From Acidobacteriota bacterium (GTDB taxonomy: Bacteria > Acidobacteriota > Blastocatellia > Pyrinomonadales > Pyrinomonadaceae), in assembly GCA_019239425.1 (NCBI GenBank), contig JAFAZX010000002.1, forward strand, positions 1-45,987: a stretch of 45,987 bases of DNA, given 5' to 3'. A model generated the notes under the pieces. The model saw only the letters and a program-made list of their open reading frames with translations, was not told the origin of the DNA and made no database searches. Below are positions 1 to 8,197 of this stretch, one piece after another (the stretch's first letter is position 1; the number at the start of each line of letters is the position of its first letter). The position numbers and the translations under genes are program-made.

Positions 1-123
1 CGCGACCCTTCACTGCTCATCCTTCTACAGTATTCACGTTTGGCGGGCATACACATGGAAGATTTAGTCGACGACGAGACAGACTTACCCGCGAGGCTCC
101 CAGCCAAGCGCACGCGGCGTTAG
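1..123 (+). CDS. XRE-type HTH regulator, C-terminal end (partial)
   Basis: Frame 1 is open from the left edge to a TAG at 121-123 and encodes 40 residues. They include LLQYSRLAGIHMEDLVDDE followed by a short LPAR-type tail. This resembles the end of the helix-turn-helix region of XRE-family regulators, where the last helix reads roughly LLxYARxAGV followed by an acidic VDDE and an LP motif. The start and the recognition helix lie outside the window, so neither the DNA target nor the overall architecture can be judged. The gene reads into the palindromic element at 138-307 and is co-directional with the exporter genes. Recognition rests on a short stretch and family memory only. Confidence 0.55.
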   Translation, partial: RDPSLLILLQYSRLAGIHMEDLVDDETDLPARLPAKRTRR

Positions 124-137
124 AGCGATGCGAGGTC

Positions 138-307
138 AAACGCTCCCTGTCGCTGGGAGCGCGGGCATCCCTGCCCGCATGAGCGCTTCAGCGCGCTGAC
201 CGTCGTACCCTTTACTTCAACCTTGAGACTTAGAGCTTCTCTGCCTTCGCGCCTGCGGCGCTCATGCGGGCAGGGATGCCCGCGCTCCCGGCGAGGAGGG
301 GCGTATT
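138..307. repeat. Dispersed palindromic element, copy F1
   Basis: An imperfect inverted repeat of about 150-170 bp. The left arm begins around GCTGGGAGCGCGGGCATCC (from 153) and the right arm ends with its complement near 290, with weaker pairing continuing to about 307. The centre carries a TCAACCTTGAGA palindrome near 217-228. Two further copies lie at 11001-11183 and 37212-37375 with the same outer arms and the same centre. No transposase is present. It resembles a MITE or a large REP/BIME-like element. Its right arm supplies an in-frame ATG at 264 that falsely extends the permease frame downstream. Confidence 0.8.
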
Positions 308-380
308 CATCCGGCCTCGGGTTGTTGACGCTCGGGGTCGCGGCTGGCAGACTTACCAGTCTGCCGAAGCAGAAGGTTTG

Positions 381-1292
381 ATGAGTTCGAAGACAGGCGA
401 AACGACTGAAGCAGGTCTGCCCGCGGCGCGCGCGGCGGCGGCGCGGACGGCGCGCACCGACGCGTCGCTCGCGGGGCTGCCGCACGCGGTGCTGAGGGCC
501 GAGGAGGCGGGCGTCCAGTTCAACCTGCGCGACCTCTGGGCCTACCGCGAGCTGCTCTACTTCCTCGTCTGGCGCGACATCAAGGTGCGCTACAAGCAGA
601 CCTTGATGGGGGTCGCGTGGGTCATCCTCCAGCCGCTCCTCACGATGCTCGTCTTCGCGGTCGTCTTCACGCGCTTCGTGGGCGGGGCGGCGGGCGAGAT
701 TCCCTACCCGCTCTTCGCCTACGCGGGGCTTCTGCTCTGGACGTTCTTCTCGGTCTCGGTCACCTCGGGCACGCACAGCCTCATCAGCAACACGAGCCTC
801 GTCACGAAGGTCTACTTCCCGCGCGCCTTCATCCCGGCGGCGGCGGTCGGCGCGGGGCTGGTTGACTTCTCAATCGGCGCGGTGCCGCTCGTCGCGCTCG
901 CCGTCTACTACCGCGTGCACGTCACCTGGGGCCTGCTGCTGCTGCCGGTCTTCCTGCTGCTCGCCACGATGCTCGCGGCCTCGTTCGGGATGATGGCGTC
1001 GGCGCTCACGGTGCGCTTCCGAGACCTGCGCCACGCGCTCCCCTTCCTGCTGCAACTCTGGATGTTCGCCTCGCCCGTCCTCTACCCTTTGGGCCTCGTC
1101 CCGCCGCGCTGGCGCTGGGCGTTCGCGGCCAACCCCTTGACGGGCGTGCTCGAAGGCTTCCGCGCCGCGCTCACGGGGACGCCGTTCGACTGGCGGCTCG
1201 TCGCCGTGCCGGCGGCCGTCGCGCCCGTGCTGGTCTGCGTCGCCTACTACGTCTTCCGCCGTCTGGAGGACACCTTCGCCGACGTGATCTGA
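381..1292 (+). CDS. ABC-2 type polysaccharide exporter permease (Wzm-like)
   Basis: A 303-residue integral membrane protein of the ABC-2 permease family that exports O-antigen, teichoic acid or capsule chains. After a polar N-terminus it shows the typical amphipathic entry FLVWRDIKVRYKQTLMG, then about six hydrophobic segments (for example around VILQPLLTMLVFAVVF and LLLPVFLLLATMLAAS). Near the C-terminus is the family motif SPVLYPLGLVP followed by NPLTGVLEGFR. The frame is open from 264, but that upstream part lies inside a palindromic repeat, so the ATG at 381 is preferred. The ATPase gene begins 8 bp downstream, so the two are almost certainly co-transcribed and form one transporter. The exported substrate cannot be deduced. 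Confidence 0.9.
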   Translation: MSSKTGETTEAGLPAARAAAARTARTDASLAGLPHAVLRAEEAGVQFNLRDLWAYRELLYFLVWRDIKVRYKQTLMGVAWVILQPLLTMLVFAVVFTRFVGGAAGEIPYPLFAYAGLLLWTFFSVSVTSGTHSLISNTSLVTKVYFPRAFIPAAAVGAGLVDFSIGAVPLVALAVYYRVHVTWGLLLLPVFLLLATMLAASFGMMASALTVRFRDLRHALPFLLQLWMFASPVLYPLGLVPPRWRWAFAANPLTGVLEGFRAALTGTPFDWRLVAVPAAVAPVLVCVAYYVFRRLEDTFADVI

Positions 1293-1300
1293 AAGTTGAG

Positions 1301-2575
1301 ATGGAGCCGGTCGTCGTCAGCGTCGAGGGAGTCAGCAAGCGCTACCGCATCGGGGCGCTGCACCCGGGCTACGACTCCCTGCGCGAGGTGCTGGCCGGCG
1401 CGGTCACGCAGAGGCTCAAGCGCCTGCGCCGCAGAGGCGACGAGGAGGACGATACGACGCTCTGGGCGCTCAGGGAAGTGAGTTTCGAGGTGCGCCGCGG
1501 CGAAATCCTCGGCATCGTCGGCCGCAACGGCGCGGGCAAATCGACGCTCCTCAAAATCCTCTCGCGCATCACGCGCCCCTCGCAGGGGCAGGTCGAAATC
1601 TACGGCCGCGTCGGCTCGCTGCTCGAAGTCGGCACGGGCTTCCACCCCGACCTGACGGGGCGCGAGAACGTCTACCTCAACGGCGCCGTGCTCGGCATGC
1701 GCAAGGCGGAGATCGACGCGAAGTTCGACGAGATCGTCGCCTTCTCCGAACTCGAACGGTTCATCGAGACGCCGGTCAAGCGCTACTCGTCGGGCATGTA
1801 CGTCCGGCTCGCCTTCTCGGTCGCTGCGCACTTAGAGCCCGAGATTCTCATCATGGACGAGGTGCTCGCGGTCGGCGACATGGCCTTCCAGCAGAAGTGC
1901 CTCGACAAGATGAACGACATCCGCAGGCAGGGGCGCACGATCTTCTTCGTCTCGCACAACCTGCCGGCCATCACGCGCCTGTGCAAGCGCGCCGTGCTGT
2001 TGGAGCGCGGGCACCTCGTCGCCGACGGGCAGCCGCAGGAGGTCGTCAACCGCTACCTCTCGACGAGCTGGGGCGCGGGCGCCGAGCGCGTGTGGGGCGA
2101 CGACGCGCCGGGCCGCTCGGTGGTGCGGCTGCGGCGCGTGAGGGTCGCCGGGGCCGACGGCGAGACGGCCGCGGCCGTCGACGTGCGGCGCGAGTCGCGC
2201 ATCGAGGTCACCTACGACGTGCTCGAAGAGGGGCACGCGCTCGTCCCCGTCGTCGAGCTGTACAACGAGGAGGGGACGGAGGTCTTCAGCACGCACGACA
2301 CGGGCGCGGAGTGGCGCCGCCGGCCGCGGCCGCGCGGGCGCTACACGAGCGCGGTGCGTCTGCCGGGGAACCTTCTGGCGGAGGGGACGCTCGTGGCGCA
2401 CGTCTCGATAATGTCGCACTTTCCGTCTACAATCCTGCACGCGCGCGCGGCCAACGCCATCGCCTTCCAGGTGCTGGACGAGCCTGGCGGCGTCTCGGCG
2501 CGCGGCGACTACGCCGGCCCGATGCCGGGCGTCGTCCGGCCCCTGCTTGAGTGGGAAACGCGGGCGGAGGCTTGA
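1301..2575 (+). CDS. ABC transporter ATPase with Wzt-like C-terminal domain
   Basis: A 424-residue ATP-binding subunit partnering the permease just upstream. The nucleotide-binding domain covers about residues 1-250: Walker A GRNGAGKST at 74-82, signature YSSGM around 162-166 and Walker B LIMDE ending at E187. A further 170 residues (about 255-420) form a beta-rich extension (for example RIEVTYDVLEEGHALVPV) like the C-terminal domain of Wzt proteins, which in O9a/O8-type systems recognises the modified non-reducing end of the polysaccharide. The extension suggests that finished, capped chains are exported. It is followed by a hairpin of the CACAGAGA family and then by a glycosyltransferase, which fits a polysaccharide locus. 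Confidence 0.92.
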   Translation: MEPVVVSVEGVSKRYRIGALHPGYDSLREVLAGAVTQRLKRLRRRGDEEDDTTLWALREVSFEVRRGEILGIVGRNGAGKSTLLKILSRITRPSQGQVEIYGRVGSLLEVGTGFHPDLTGRENVYLNGAVLGMRKAEIDAKFDEIVAFSELERFIETPVKRYSSGMYVRLAFSVAAHLEPEILIMDEVLAVGDMAFQQKCLDKMNDIRRQGRTIFFVSHNLPAITRLCKRAVLLERGHLVADGQPQEVVNRYLSTSWGAGAERVWGDDAPGRSVVRLRRVRVAGADGETAAAVDVRRESRIEVTYDVLEEGHALVPVVELYNEEGTEVFSTHDTGAEWRRRPRPRGRYTSAVRLPGNLLAEGTLVAHVSIMSHFPSTILHARAANAIAFQVLDEPGGVSARGDYAGPMPGVVRPLLEWETRAEA

Positions 2576-2607
2576 ATGGACGCAGCTTGAGAGTGATGCT
2601 GTTTGAA

Positions 2608-2684
2608 GTTCACCACAGAGACACAGAGACACGGCTTTGAGGTTATAGCTCAACGAGCTGTGTCTCTGTGTCTCTGTGGTGAAC
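2608..2684. repeat. Inverted-repeat hairpin, CACAGAGA family (D1)
   Basis: Two arms of about 25 bp made of tandem ACACAGAG units pair across a loop of about 25 nt. The left arm ends near 2634 and the right arm begins near 2658. It lies between the ABC ATPase stop (33 bp upstream) and the glycosyltransferase start at 2701. The second copy of this family is at 42039-42116. It could work as a transcription attenuator or as an RNA 3'-end structure, but no U-tract follows. Confidence 0.85.
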
Positions 2685-2700
2685 TGCCTTTCCGTCTTCC

Positions 2701-4926
2701 TTGAAAAACTTTCTCCGCGACAAACTTTCGCTGGCGTCGAAGCTGCGGCTCAAGGGCGCGGTCTTCGCGCCGGTGGTGTGGGCGTTGCGGCTGGCGGGGC
2801 GCGCGTACAACTTCGCGGGGCGTTTGGCAGAGAGCGCCGAGGCCAACGGCGTAGACCTGAGGCGCGCGCTCGACGTGAGGCGTCGGCCGGGCGCGGAGCA
2901 CGCGCAAGCCTGGGGCGCTTCGGACTTCCTCTTCCTCGCGCGCGCCGCGGCAGACGGCCCCGAGGCGCTCGCGCCCGAGAGGCCGGTCACGGCCTCGATC
3001 ATCATCCCCGTCTACAACAAGGTCGAGTTCACCTTCCAGTGCCTCCGCTCGCTCCTGCGCGAGGTTAATTTTAAAGACGCCGAAGTCATCGTCATCGACA
3101 ACGCCTCGACCGACCGCACGCGCGAACTCCTCTCGCACTTCCGCGGCCACGTGCGCGTCATCGGGAACGAAGAGAACCGCGGCTTCGTGGACGCCTGCAA
3201 CCAAGGGGCCGAAGTCGCACGCGGGCGCCACCTCGTCTTCCTCAACAACGACACCGCCGTCCTGCCCGGCTGGCTCGACGCTCTGGTCGAGACCGTCGAG
3301 CGCGACCCGCGCGCGGGCGCCGTCGGCTCGCTCCTCATCTACCCCGACGGGCGCATACAGGAGGCCGGCTCCGTCATCTGGTCGAACGGCCAGACGTACA
3401 AGTACGGCTGGGGCCGCTCGACGGAAGACCGGCGCTTCACCTTCGCGCGCGAGGTGGACTACTGCTCGGGCGCCTCGCTCCTCATCCGGCGCGAGCTGTT
3501 CGAACAGCTCGGCGGCTTCGACCGGCGCTACGCGCCCGCCTACTACGAGGACACAGACCTCTGCATGGGCGTGCGCTCGCTCGGCCACGAGGTCGTCTAC
3601 CAGCCGGCCTCGCGCCTCTACCACTACGAGGGCGCGACGGCCGGCACAGACCCGCGCGCCGGCTTCAAGCGCTTTCAGGTCGTCAACCACGGCAAGTTCT
3701 ACGAGAAGTGGCGCGCCGTGCTCGCGCGCGAACACTACGCGGAAGACCCCTCTCGTGCGGAGCGCGCCGCCAACCGCCGCTGGGCCACACAGGTCTTAGT
3801 CGTCGACGACCGCACGCCGACGCCCGACCGCGACGCGGGCAGCGCGCGCATGCTCGACCTCCTGCGCGCGCTCAAAGAGTGGTGCCACCCCGTCTTCGTC
3901 ATCACGAGCAAGCACGTCTGGCCCGAGTACGAGCGCCTGCTCTGGAAGGAGGGCGTCGAGACGGCCTCGGCGCTCGACCTCCGTCGCCTTCTGCGGGAGC
4001 GCGGGTTCCGCGCGGCCGTCGTCAGCCGGCCCGAGGTGGCCGAGGGCGTGCTGCGAACCATCCGCCGCGCAGACCCGCGCGTGAAGGTCGTCTTCGACAC
4101 CGTCGATCTACATTTCGTGCGGCTCGCGCGCGAGGCGAAACTGACGGGCGACGCCGCGCTCGCGCGCGAGGCCGAGCGCTACCGGAGACTTGAGACGCGG
4201 CTCGCGCGCGAGAGCGACCAGGTCTGGTTCGCCTCCTCGACCGACATGGACGTAATGGCGCGGGAGGCGCCCGGCGTCCCCTCGGTCGTCATCCCGACCA
4301 TCCACCGCCCGCGCGCCGCCGGCCCCCCGTTCGAAGAGCGCGAACACCTGCTCTTCGTCGGCAACTTCCGACACCGCCCGAACGAGGACGGCGTGCGCTT
4401 CTTCATTCGGGAAGTTCTGCCGAAGGTGCGGGAAGAGCTGCCCGGCGTCGAGCTGCTCCTCGTCGGCGACGGCGCGCCGGAGGAGTTCTCGCGGCTCGCT
4501 TCGGAAGGCGTGCGGGCGCTCGGCTACGTGCCCGACGTGGAGCCGCTGTTTGCGCGCGCGCGCGTCTTCGTCGCGCCCATCCGTTTCGGCGCGGGCATCA
4601 AGGGCAAGATCGGCGAGGCGCTCGCACACGCCGTCCCGCTCGTGACGACGAACGTCGGGTCGGAGGGGATGTCCCTGCGCGACGGCGAAGAGGCGCTCAT
4701 CGCCGACACGGCCGAAGCATTCGCCGCGGCGGTCGTGCGTCTTTACCGAGACGAGGAACTGTGGCGGCGACTGGCCTCGCACGCGCACGCGCACGTCGAG
4801 CGGCACTTCTCGCCGCGCGTCGTCGGCCGCCTCGTCAACGACTCCGTCCGAGGACTCTTGGGCGACCTCAAAGAGATTCGAGACGCGCGGGAGGGAGAAG
4901 ACACGCCTGCCGCAACCGTTTTGTAA
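2701..4926 (+). CDS. Two-domain glycosyltransferase (GT2 + GT4-like)
   Basis: A 741-residue protein that probably assembles the polysaccharide handled by the ABC exporter upstream. An N-terminal region of about 95 residues is followed by a GT2 family domain (about 97-330) with SIIIPVYNKVEFTFQC, the nucleotide-binding IDNAS region, and LNNDTAVLPGW with the Asp-containing metal site. The C-terminal half (about 360-720) is a GT4-like glycosyltransferase with LLFVGNFRHRPNEDGV, LLLVGDG and the donor-binding IKGKIGEALAHAVPLV segment. It is therefore a fusion of two transferases that may add two successive sugars. The chosen start is the TTG at 2701, since no in-frame ATG occurs near the N-terminus. 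No clear ribosome-binding site is seen, so the start is uncertain. Confidence 0.88.
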   Translation: MKNFLRDKLSLASKLRLKGAVFAPVVWALRLAGRAYNFAGRLAESAEANGVDLRRALDVRRRPGAEHAQAWGASDFLFLARAAADGPEALAPERPVTASIIIPVYNKVEFTFQCLRSLLREVNFKDAEVIVIDNASTDRTRELLSHFRGHVRVIGNEENRGFVDACNQGAEVARGRHLVFLNNDTAVLPGWLDALVETVERDPRAGAVGSLLIYPDGRIQEAGSVIWSNGQTYKYGWGRSTEDRRFTFAREVDYCSGASLLIRRELFEQLGGFDRRYAPAYYEDTDLCMGVRSLGHEVVYQPASRLYHYEGATAGTDPRAGFKRFQVVNHGKFYEKWRAVLAREHYAEDPSRAERAANRRWATQVLVVDDRTPTPDRDAGSARMLDLLRALKEWCHPVFVITSKHVWPEYERLLWKEGVETASALDLRRLLRERGFRAAVVSRPEVAEGVLRTIRRADPRVKVVFDTVDLHFVRLAREAKLTGDAALAREAERYRRLETRLARESDQVWFASSTDMDVMAREAPGVPSVVIPTIHRPRAAGPPFEEREHLLFVGNFRHRPNEDGVRFFIREVLPKVREELPGVELLLVGDGAPEEFSRLASEGVRALGYVPDVEPLFARARVFVAPIRFGAGIKGKIGEALAHAVPLVTTNVGSEGMSLRDGEEALIADTAEAFAAAVVRLYRDEELWRRLASHAHAHVERHFSPRVVGRLVNDSVRGLLGDLKEIRDAREGEDTPAATVL

Positions 4927-5047
4927 TCTTTCGAAGGGGCAGCAGGTCTAAAGTTGGGGACATCAAAAGACCGTAGACTCCGGCCTGCGGTTCGTTCGGC
5001 GCGCAGGTGTTTGCCGAACGGGCGCGGGCCTTTATCTTAGGAAACAG

Positions 5048-5767
5048 ATGAGAGAGCCCCAACGACAGACCTTACTCGAAGAAGAGCAGACGCTCGTGGT
5101 GGGCGGCGAGGAGACGACGCTCGTCGCGCCGCGCTTTGACGACGAAGAGACTTTGGTCGCGCGTCCCGTCGTGCCGCTCGAAGCGGAGGAGTTTGAGGCC
5201 GCGCCCGAGCCGCAACCCGCGCGCCCTTACACGCGCGCCGACGCCCCGCGCCGCTCCTGGATGCTCGCGCTCGTGCTCGTCTCCGTGCTCGTCGGCGGCG
5301 TGCTCGGCGGCGCGGGACTCTACCTCTACCAGAGGCAGTCGCAAGACCCCGCCGCGCCCCCGGCCGCGACGACGCAGCCCGCGGCTCCGAACGACGCGGC
5401 GCAGACGCCGGCCCCCGCGCCCGCCGAAGCAGAACGGCCGCAGCCGGCCGCGCCACAGCACGAGGCGCCGGCCGCAGTTGAGGCAACCGCGCCCGGCCCC
5501 GTCGAAGAGGCTCCGGCCGCGGCTCCTGCGCGCGAATCCGCGAGCGTCCCGGCCGGCGCGCCCAAGCGCGGCAAGAAGGGCGACCGGGACGAAGAGGTCG
5601 AGCGCCGCACCACGACCCCGCCCAAAGGCAACGTCGCACGCGCCGAGCAGCCCGAGGCGCGGAAGGTTGACACGATCTTCTACCGCCCGCGCCGCACCGA
5701 ACGCCGCGCCCGCCGCGGCGACGACGTAGACCGCCTCCGGCGCATCTTCGAAGGCACACCTCAGTAG
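5048..5767 (+). CDS. Single-pass membrane protein with acidic Thr-rich tail and Pro/Ala-rich exterior
   Basis: A 239-residue protein of unknown function. The first 60 residues are acidic and contain three similar Thr-Leu-Val motifs (EEQTLV, EETTLVAP, DEETLVARPV). A hydrophobic helix follows at about 76-97 (MLALVLVSVLVGGVLGG), then a long low-complexity Pro/Ala/Glu-rich region, and finally a basic Arg-rich end. Topology is probably cytoplasmic N-terminus, membrane, periplasmic Pro-rich stalk. The Thr motifs resemble phospho-threonine sites read by FHA domains (the ETT motif of GarA is the known analogue), which is inference only. AGGAAACAG precedes the ATG. The stop codon merges with the first unit of the hairpin at 5764-5838. 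Confidence 0.7.
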   Translation: MREPQRQTLLEEEQTLVVGGEETTLVAPRFDDEETLVARPVVPLEAEEFEAAPEPQPARPYTRADAPRRSWMLALVLVSVLVGGVLGGAGLYLYQRQSQDPAAPPAATTQPAAPNDAAQTPAPAPAEAERPQPAAPQHEAPAAVEATAPGPVEEAPAAAPARESASVPAGAPKRGKKGDRDEEVERRTTTPPKGNVARAEQPEARKVDTIFYRPRRTERRARRGDDVDRLRRIFEGTPQ

Positions 5768-5838
5768 GCAGTAGGCAGATGGCAGTAGGCAGTTGAAGGC
5801 AGAAAAAATTTACTGTCTACTGCCATCTGCCTACTGCT
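5764..5838. repeat. Inverted-repeat hairpin, GGCAGTA family (A1)
   Basis: The left arm is tandem GGCAGTA-like heptamers with one GGCAGAT variant. The right arm is the complement, reading TACTGCCATCTGCCTACTGC. The loop is A/T-rich (AAAAAATTT). The TAG stop of the upstream gene is part of the first repeat unit. It ends 12 bp before the tlyA start. Other copies are at 7970-8092, 15024-15093 and 40529-40652. Confidence 0.9.
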
Positions 5839-5850
5839 AAAATTCTCCGC

Positions 5851-6594
5851 GTGAAGCGCGAGCGTGTGGACAGGCTTTTGGTGGAGCGTGGGCTTGCGCC
5901 GACGCGGACGCGCGCGCAGGCTCTGGTGATGGCGGGGCGCGTGCTGGCCGGCGAGCGCCGCGTGGAGAAGCCTTCGGAGACGTTTCCGCCGGACGCGCCC
6001 CTGCGCGTGCGCGGCGGCGAAGACCCGGCGGCGCGCTACGTCGGCCGCGGCGGTCTGAAGCTTGAGAAGGCGCTCGCCGAATTTCGGGTAGACCCTTCGG
6101 GCCTCGACTGCGTCGACGTGGGCGCCTCGACCGGCGGCTTCACCGACTGCCTGCTGCAACACGGCGCGCGGCGCGTCGTCGCCGTGGACGTGGGGCACAA
6201 CCAGATCGACTGGCGACTGCGCACAGACCCGCGCGTCGAGGTGCGCGAGGGCGTCAACGCGCGCCACCTCGCGCCGCAGGACTTCGCCGGGCGCTTCGAC
6301 CTCGCCGTGATGGACGTCTCTTTCATCTCCGCGACGAAGGTCTTGCCCGCGGTCGTGCCGCTCTTGAAGGACGGCGGGCGCGTCGTCGTCCTCGTCAAGC
6401 CGCAGTTCGAGGTCGGGAAAGGTGAAGTCGGGAAAGGGGGCATCGTCCGCGACTCCGCGCAGCACGCGCGCGTCGTCGAAGAGGTCAACTCGGCCGCGCG
6501 CGCGCTCGGCCTCAAGGTGCTCGGCGTCACCGACTCGCCCATCACCGGCGCCGACGGCAATAAGGAGTTTCTCGCGCTCTACGAGCGCGTTTGA
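5851..6594 (+). CDS. tlyA: TlyA family rRNA 2'-O-methyltransferase
   Basis: A 247-residue protein of the TlyA/hemolysin A family, which in mycobacteria methylates the 2'-OH of cytidines in 16S and 23S rRNA (the basis of capreomycin sensitivity). An N-terminal S4 RNA-binding domain (about 1-62; VDRLLVERGLAPTRTRAQAL) precedes a FtsJ/RrmJ-like SAM-dependent methyltransferase domain with YVGRGGLKLEKAL and the SAM-binding VDVGASTGGFTDCLL loop. The Asp of VMDVSF, the Lys of VLVKPQFEVGKG and a C-terminal Glu in NKEFLALYERV fit a K-D-K-E catalytic set. The start is GTG at 5851, just after a hairpin. The name hemolysin reflects family history rather than a likely role here. Confidence 0.93.
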   Translation: MKRERVDRLLVERGLAPTRTRAQALVMAGRVLAGERRVEKPSETFPPDAPLRVRGGEDPAARYVGRGGLKLEKALAEFRVDPSGLDCVDVGASTGGFTDCLLQHGARRVVAVDVGHNQIDWRLRTDPRVEVREGVNARHLAPQDFAGRFDLAVMDVSFISATKVLPAVVPLLKDGGRVVVLVKPQFEVGKGEVGKGGIVRDSAQHARVVEEVNSAARALGLKVLGVTDSPITGADGNKEFLALYERV

Positions 6595-6673
6595 AAGGAT
6601 GAAGGCGGAAGGATGAAGGATGAAGTGAAAGGGGTCTGACCTTCATCCCTCATCCTTCCGCCTTCATCCTTTC
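6595..6673. repeat. Inverted-repeat hairpin, GGATGAA family (B1)
   Basis: Tandem GGATGAA units with one GGCGGAA variant form the left arm, and the complement forms the right arm carrying the matching TTCCGCC variant. It starts immediately after the tlyA stop. Its right arm provides the last codons and the TGA stop (6664-6666) of the small minus-strand ORF. Other copies are at 9086-9164, 24437-24518 and 34374-34456. The 24.4-kb copy has the same paired GGCGG variant. Confidence 0.9.
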
Positions 6674-6774
6674 CCCGGCGGCCCCTTCGGCCCCCAGTAG
6701 TAGTAGACGATGAGGAGCACCGTGCCGACGATGCAGAAGACGAAGATGGCGATGAGCAGGGCCAGGTACTTCAT
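6664..6774 (-). CDS. Small single-pass membrane protein (36 aa)
   Basis: A minus-strand ORF of 36 codons starting with ATG at 6774-6772 and ending with TGA at 6666-6664. The peptide begins MKYLALLIAIFVF, continues with a hydrophobic stretch of about 24 residues (roughly 3-26), then YYYWGPKGPPGKG. A short helix followed by an aromatic, Gly/Pro/Lys-rich tail is typical of genuine small membrane proteins and unlikely as random antisense. The stop codon lies in the right arm of hairpin B1. It is divergent from the YkgJ-like gene at 6792, leaving only 17 bp between the start codons. Function unknown. Confidence 0.65.
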   Translation of the reverse strand: MKYLALLIAIFVFCIVGTVLLIVYYYWGPKGPPGKG

Positions 6775-6791
6775 TCAGGTCGGAGTATAGC

Positions 6792-7454
6792 ATGCGGAGT
6801 CTGAGCGAACGGGACGCTTTGGCGCGTCTGAAGCGGGGCAAGGTGCGCTTCCAGACCCACGTCAAACTCAACTACGAGCACCGCGCGCTGAGCTGCCGCG
6901 CGTGCCCGACGCCGGGCGTCTGCTGCACGGACGCGCACTTCGTCAACGTCCACATCACGCGGCTCGAAGCCGTCGCCATCCGCGACCGCCTCGCGCGCAC
7001 GCCGCGCCTGAACGAAGACGAGAGGCGCGCGGTCTACGCCAGGGCGCGCGCGGCGGTCGGGCGCTACGGCCTCAAGGCCTCGGGCGACACGTTCGCGCAG
7101 ACCTTCTCGTGCCCGCTCTTCGCGAAGGGCGCCGGGTGCCTCGTCCACCAGCGCGCGAAGCCCGCGCCGTGCGTGCAGCACGCCTGTTACGAAGACTGGG
7201 CCGACGTGCCGCCGCTCGACGGGCAGTGGCGCGAGGAGCGGCGCATCGAGCGCCTGAACACGGAGACTTACGGCGCGGCTTGGGAGTGGCTGCCGCTGCC
7301 CGTCTGGCTCACGCTGGTAGACCCTTACGGCGACGGCGCGGAGTTGGAAGCTCTCGCGCGCACTTGGGAGTCGCGCCCCGCGCGCACGCCGCGCGAGCGC
7401 GTCCCCGACCGCGCGCGACCCCGGAACAGAACTTTGCCCGTGCTGCGCGCGTAG
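6792..7454 (+). CDS. YkgJ-like Cys-cluster protein
   Basis: A 220-residue protein of the YkgJ/UPF0153 family (zinc/iron-chelating domain). It shows the family's cysteine pattern: CRACPTPGVCC near residues 36-46, then SCPLFAKGAGCLVHQRAKPA followed by CVQHAC. This Cys array probably binds a metal or an Fe-S cluster. Some members are annotated as Fe-S oxidoreductases, but the reaction is not established. The remainder is Arg-rich and hydrophilic without membrane segments, so the protein should be cytosolic. The start codon is ATG at 6792. Downstream is a zinc-ribbon membrane protein 39 bp away, probably in the same transcript. Confidence 0.8.
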   Translation: MRSLSERDALARLKRGKVRFQTHVKLNYEHRALSCRACPTPGVCCTDAHFVNVHITRLEAVAIRDRLARTPRLNEDERRAVYARARAAVGRYGLKASGDTFAQTFSCPLFAKGAGCLVHQRAKPAPCVQHACYEDWADVPPLDGQWREERRIERLNTETYGAAWEWLPLPVWLTLVDPYGDGAELEALARTWESRPARTPRERVPDRARPRNRTLPVLRA

Positions 7455-7493
7455 AGCACGGCGTCTGACGGCGACGACACACAGGGAGGTCTT

Positions 7494-8092
<599 letters not shown>

Positions 8093-8197
8093 TTGACCCT
8101 TCCCGGCGGGCGCGGCTATCATCCGCGCAAGTTCTTCGCGCCATTTTGAGCCCCTACTTTAGAAGTCTTTGGAAGACCTCCCGCGGCCGCGCACTCT

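Noticed and set aside
264..380. Extended N-terminus of the permease
   Set aside because: The added 39 residues are translated from the F1 palindromic element and have no counterpart in the family.
120..776. Minus-strand ORF over the left palindrome and the permease
   Set aside because: It overlaps the true plus-strand gene and lacks motifs.
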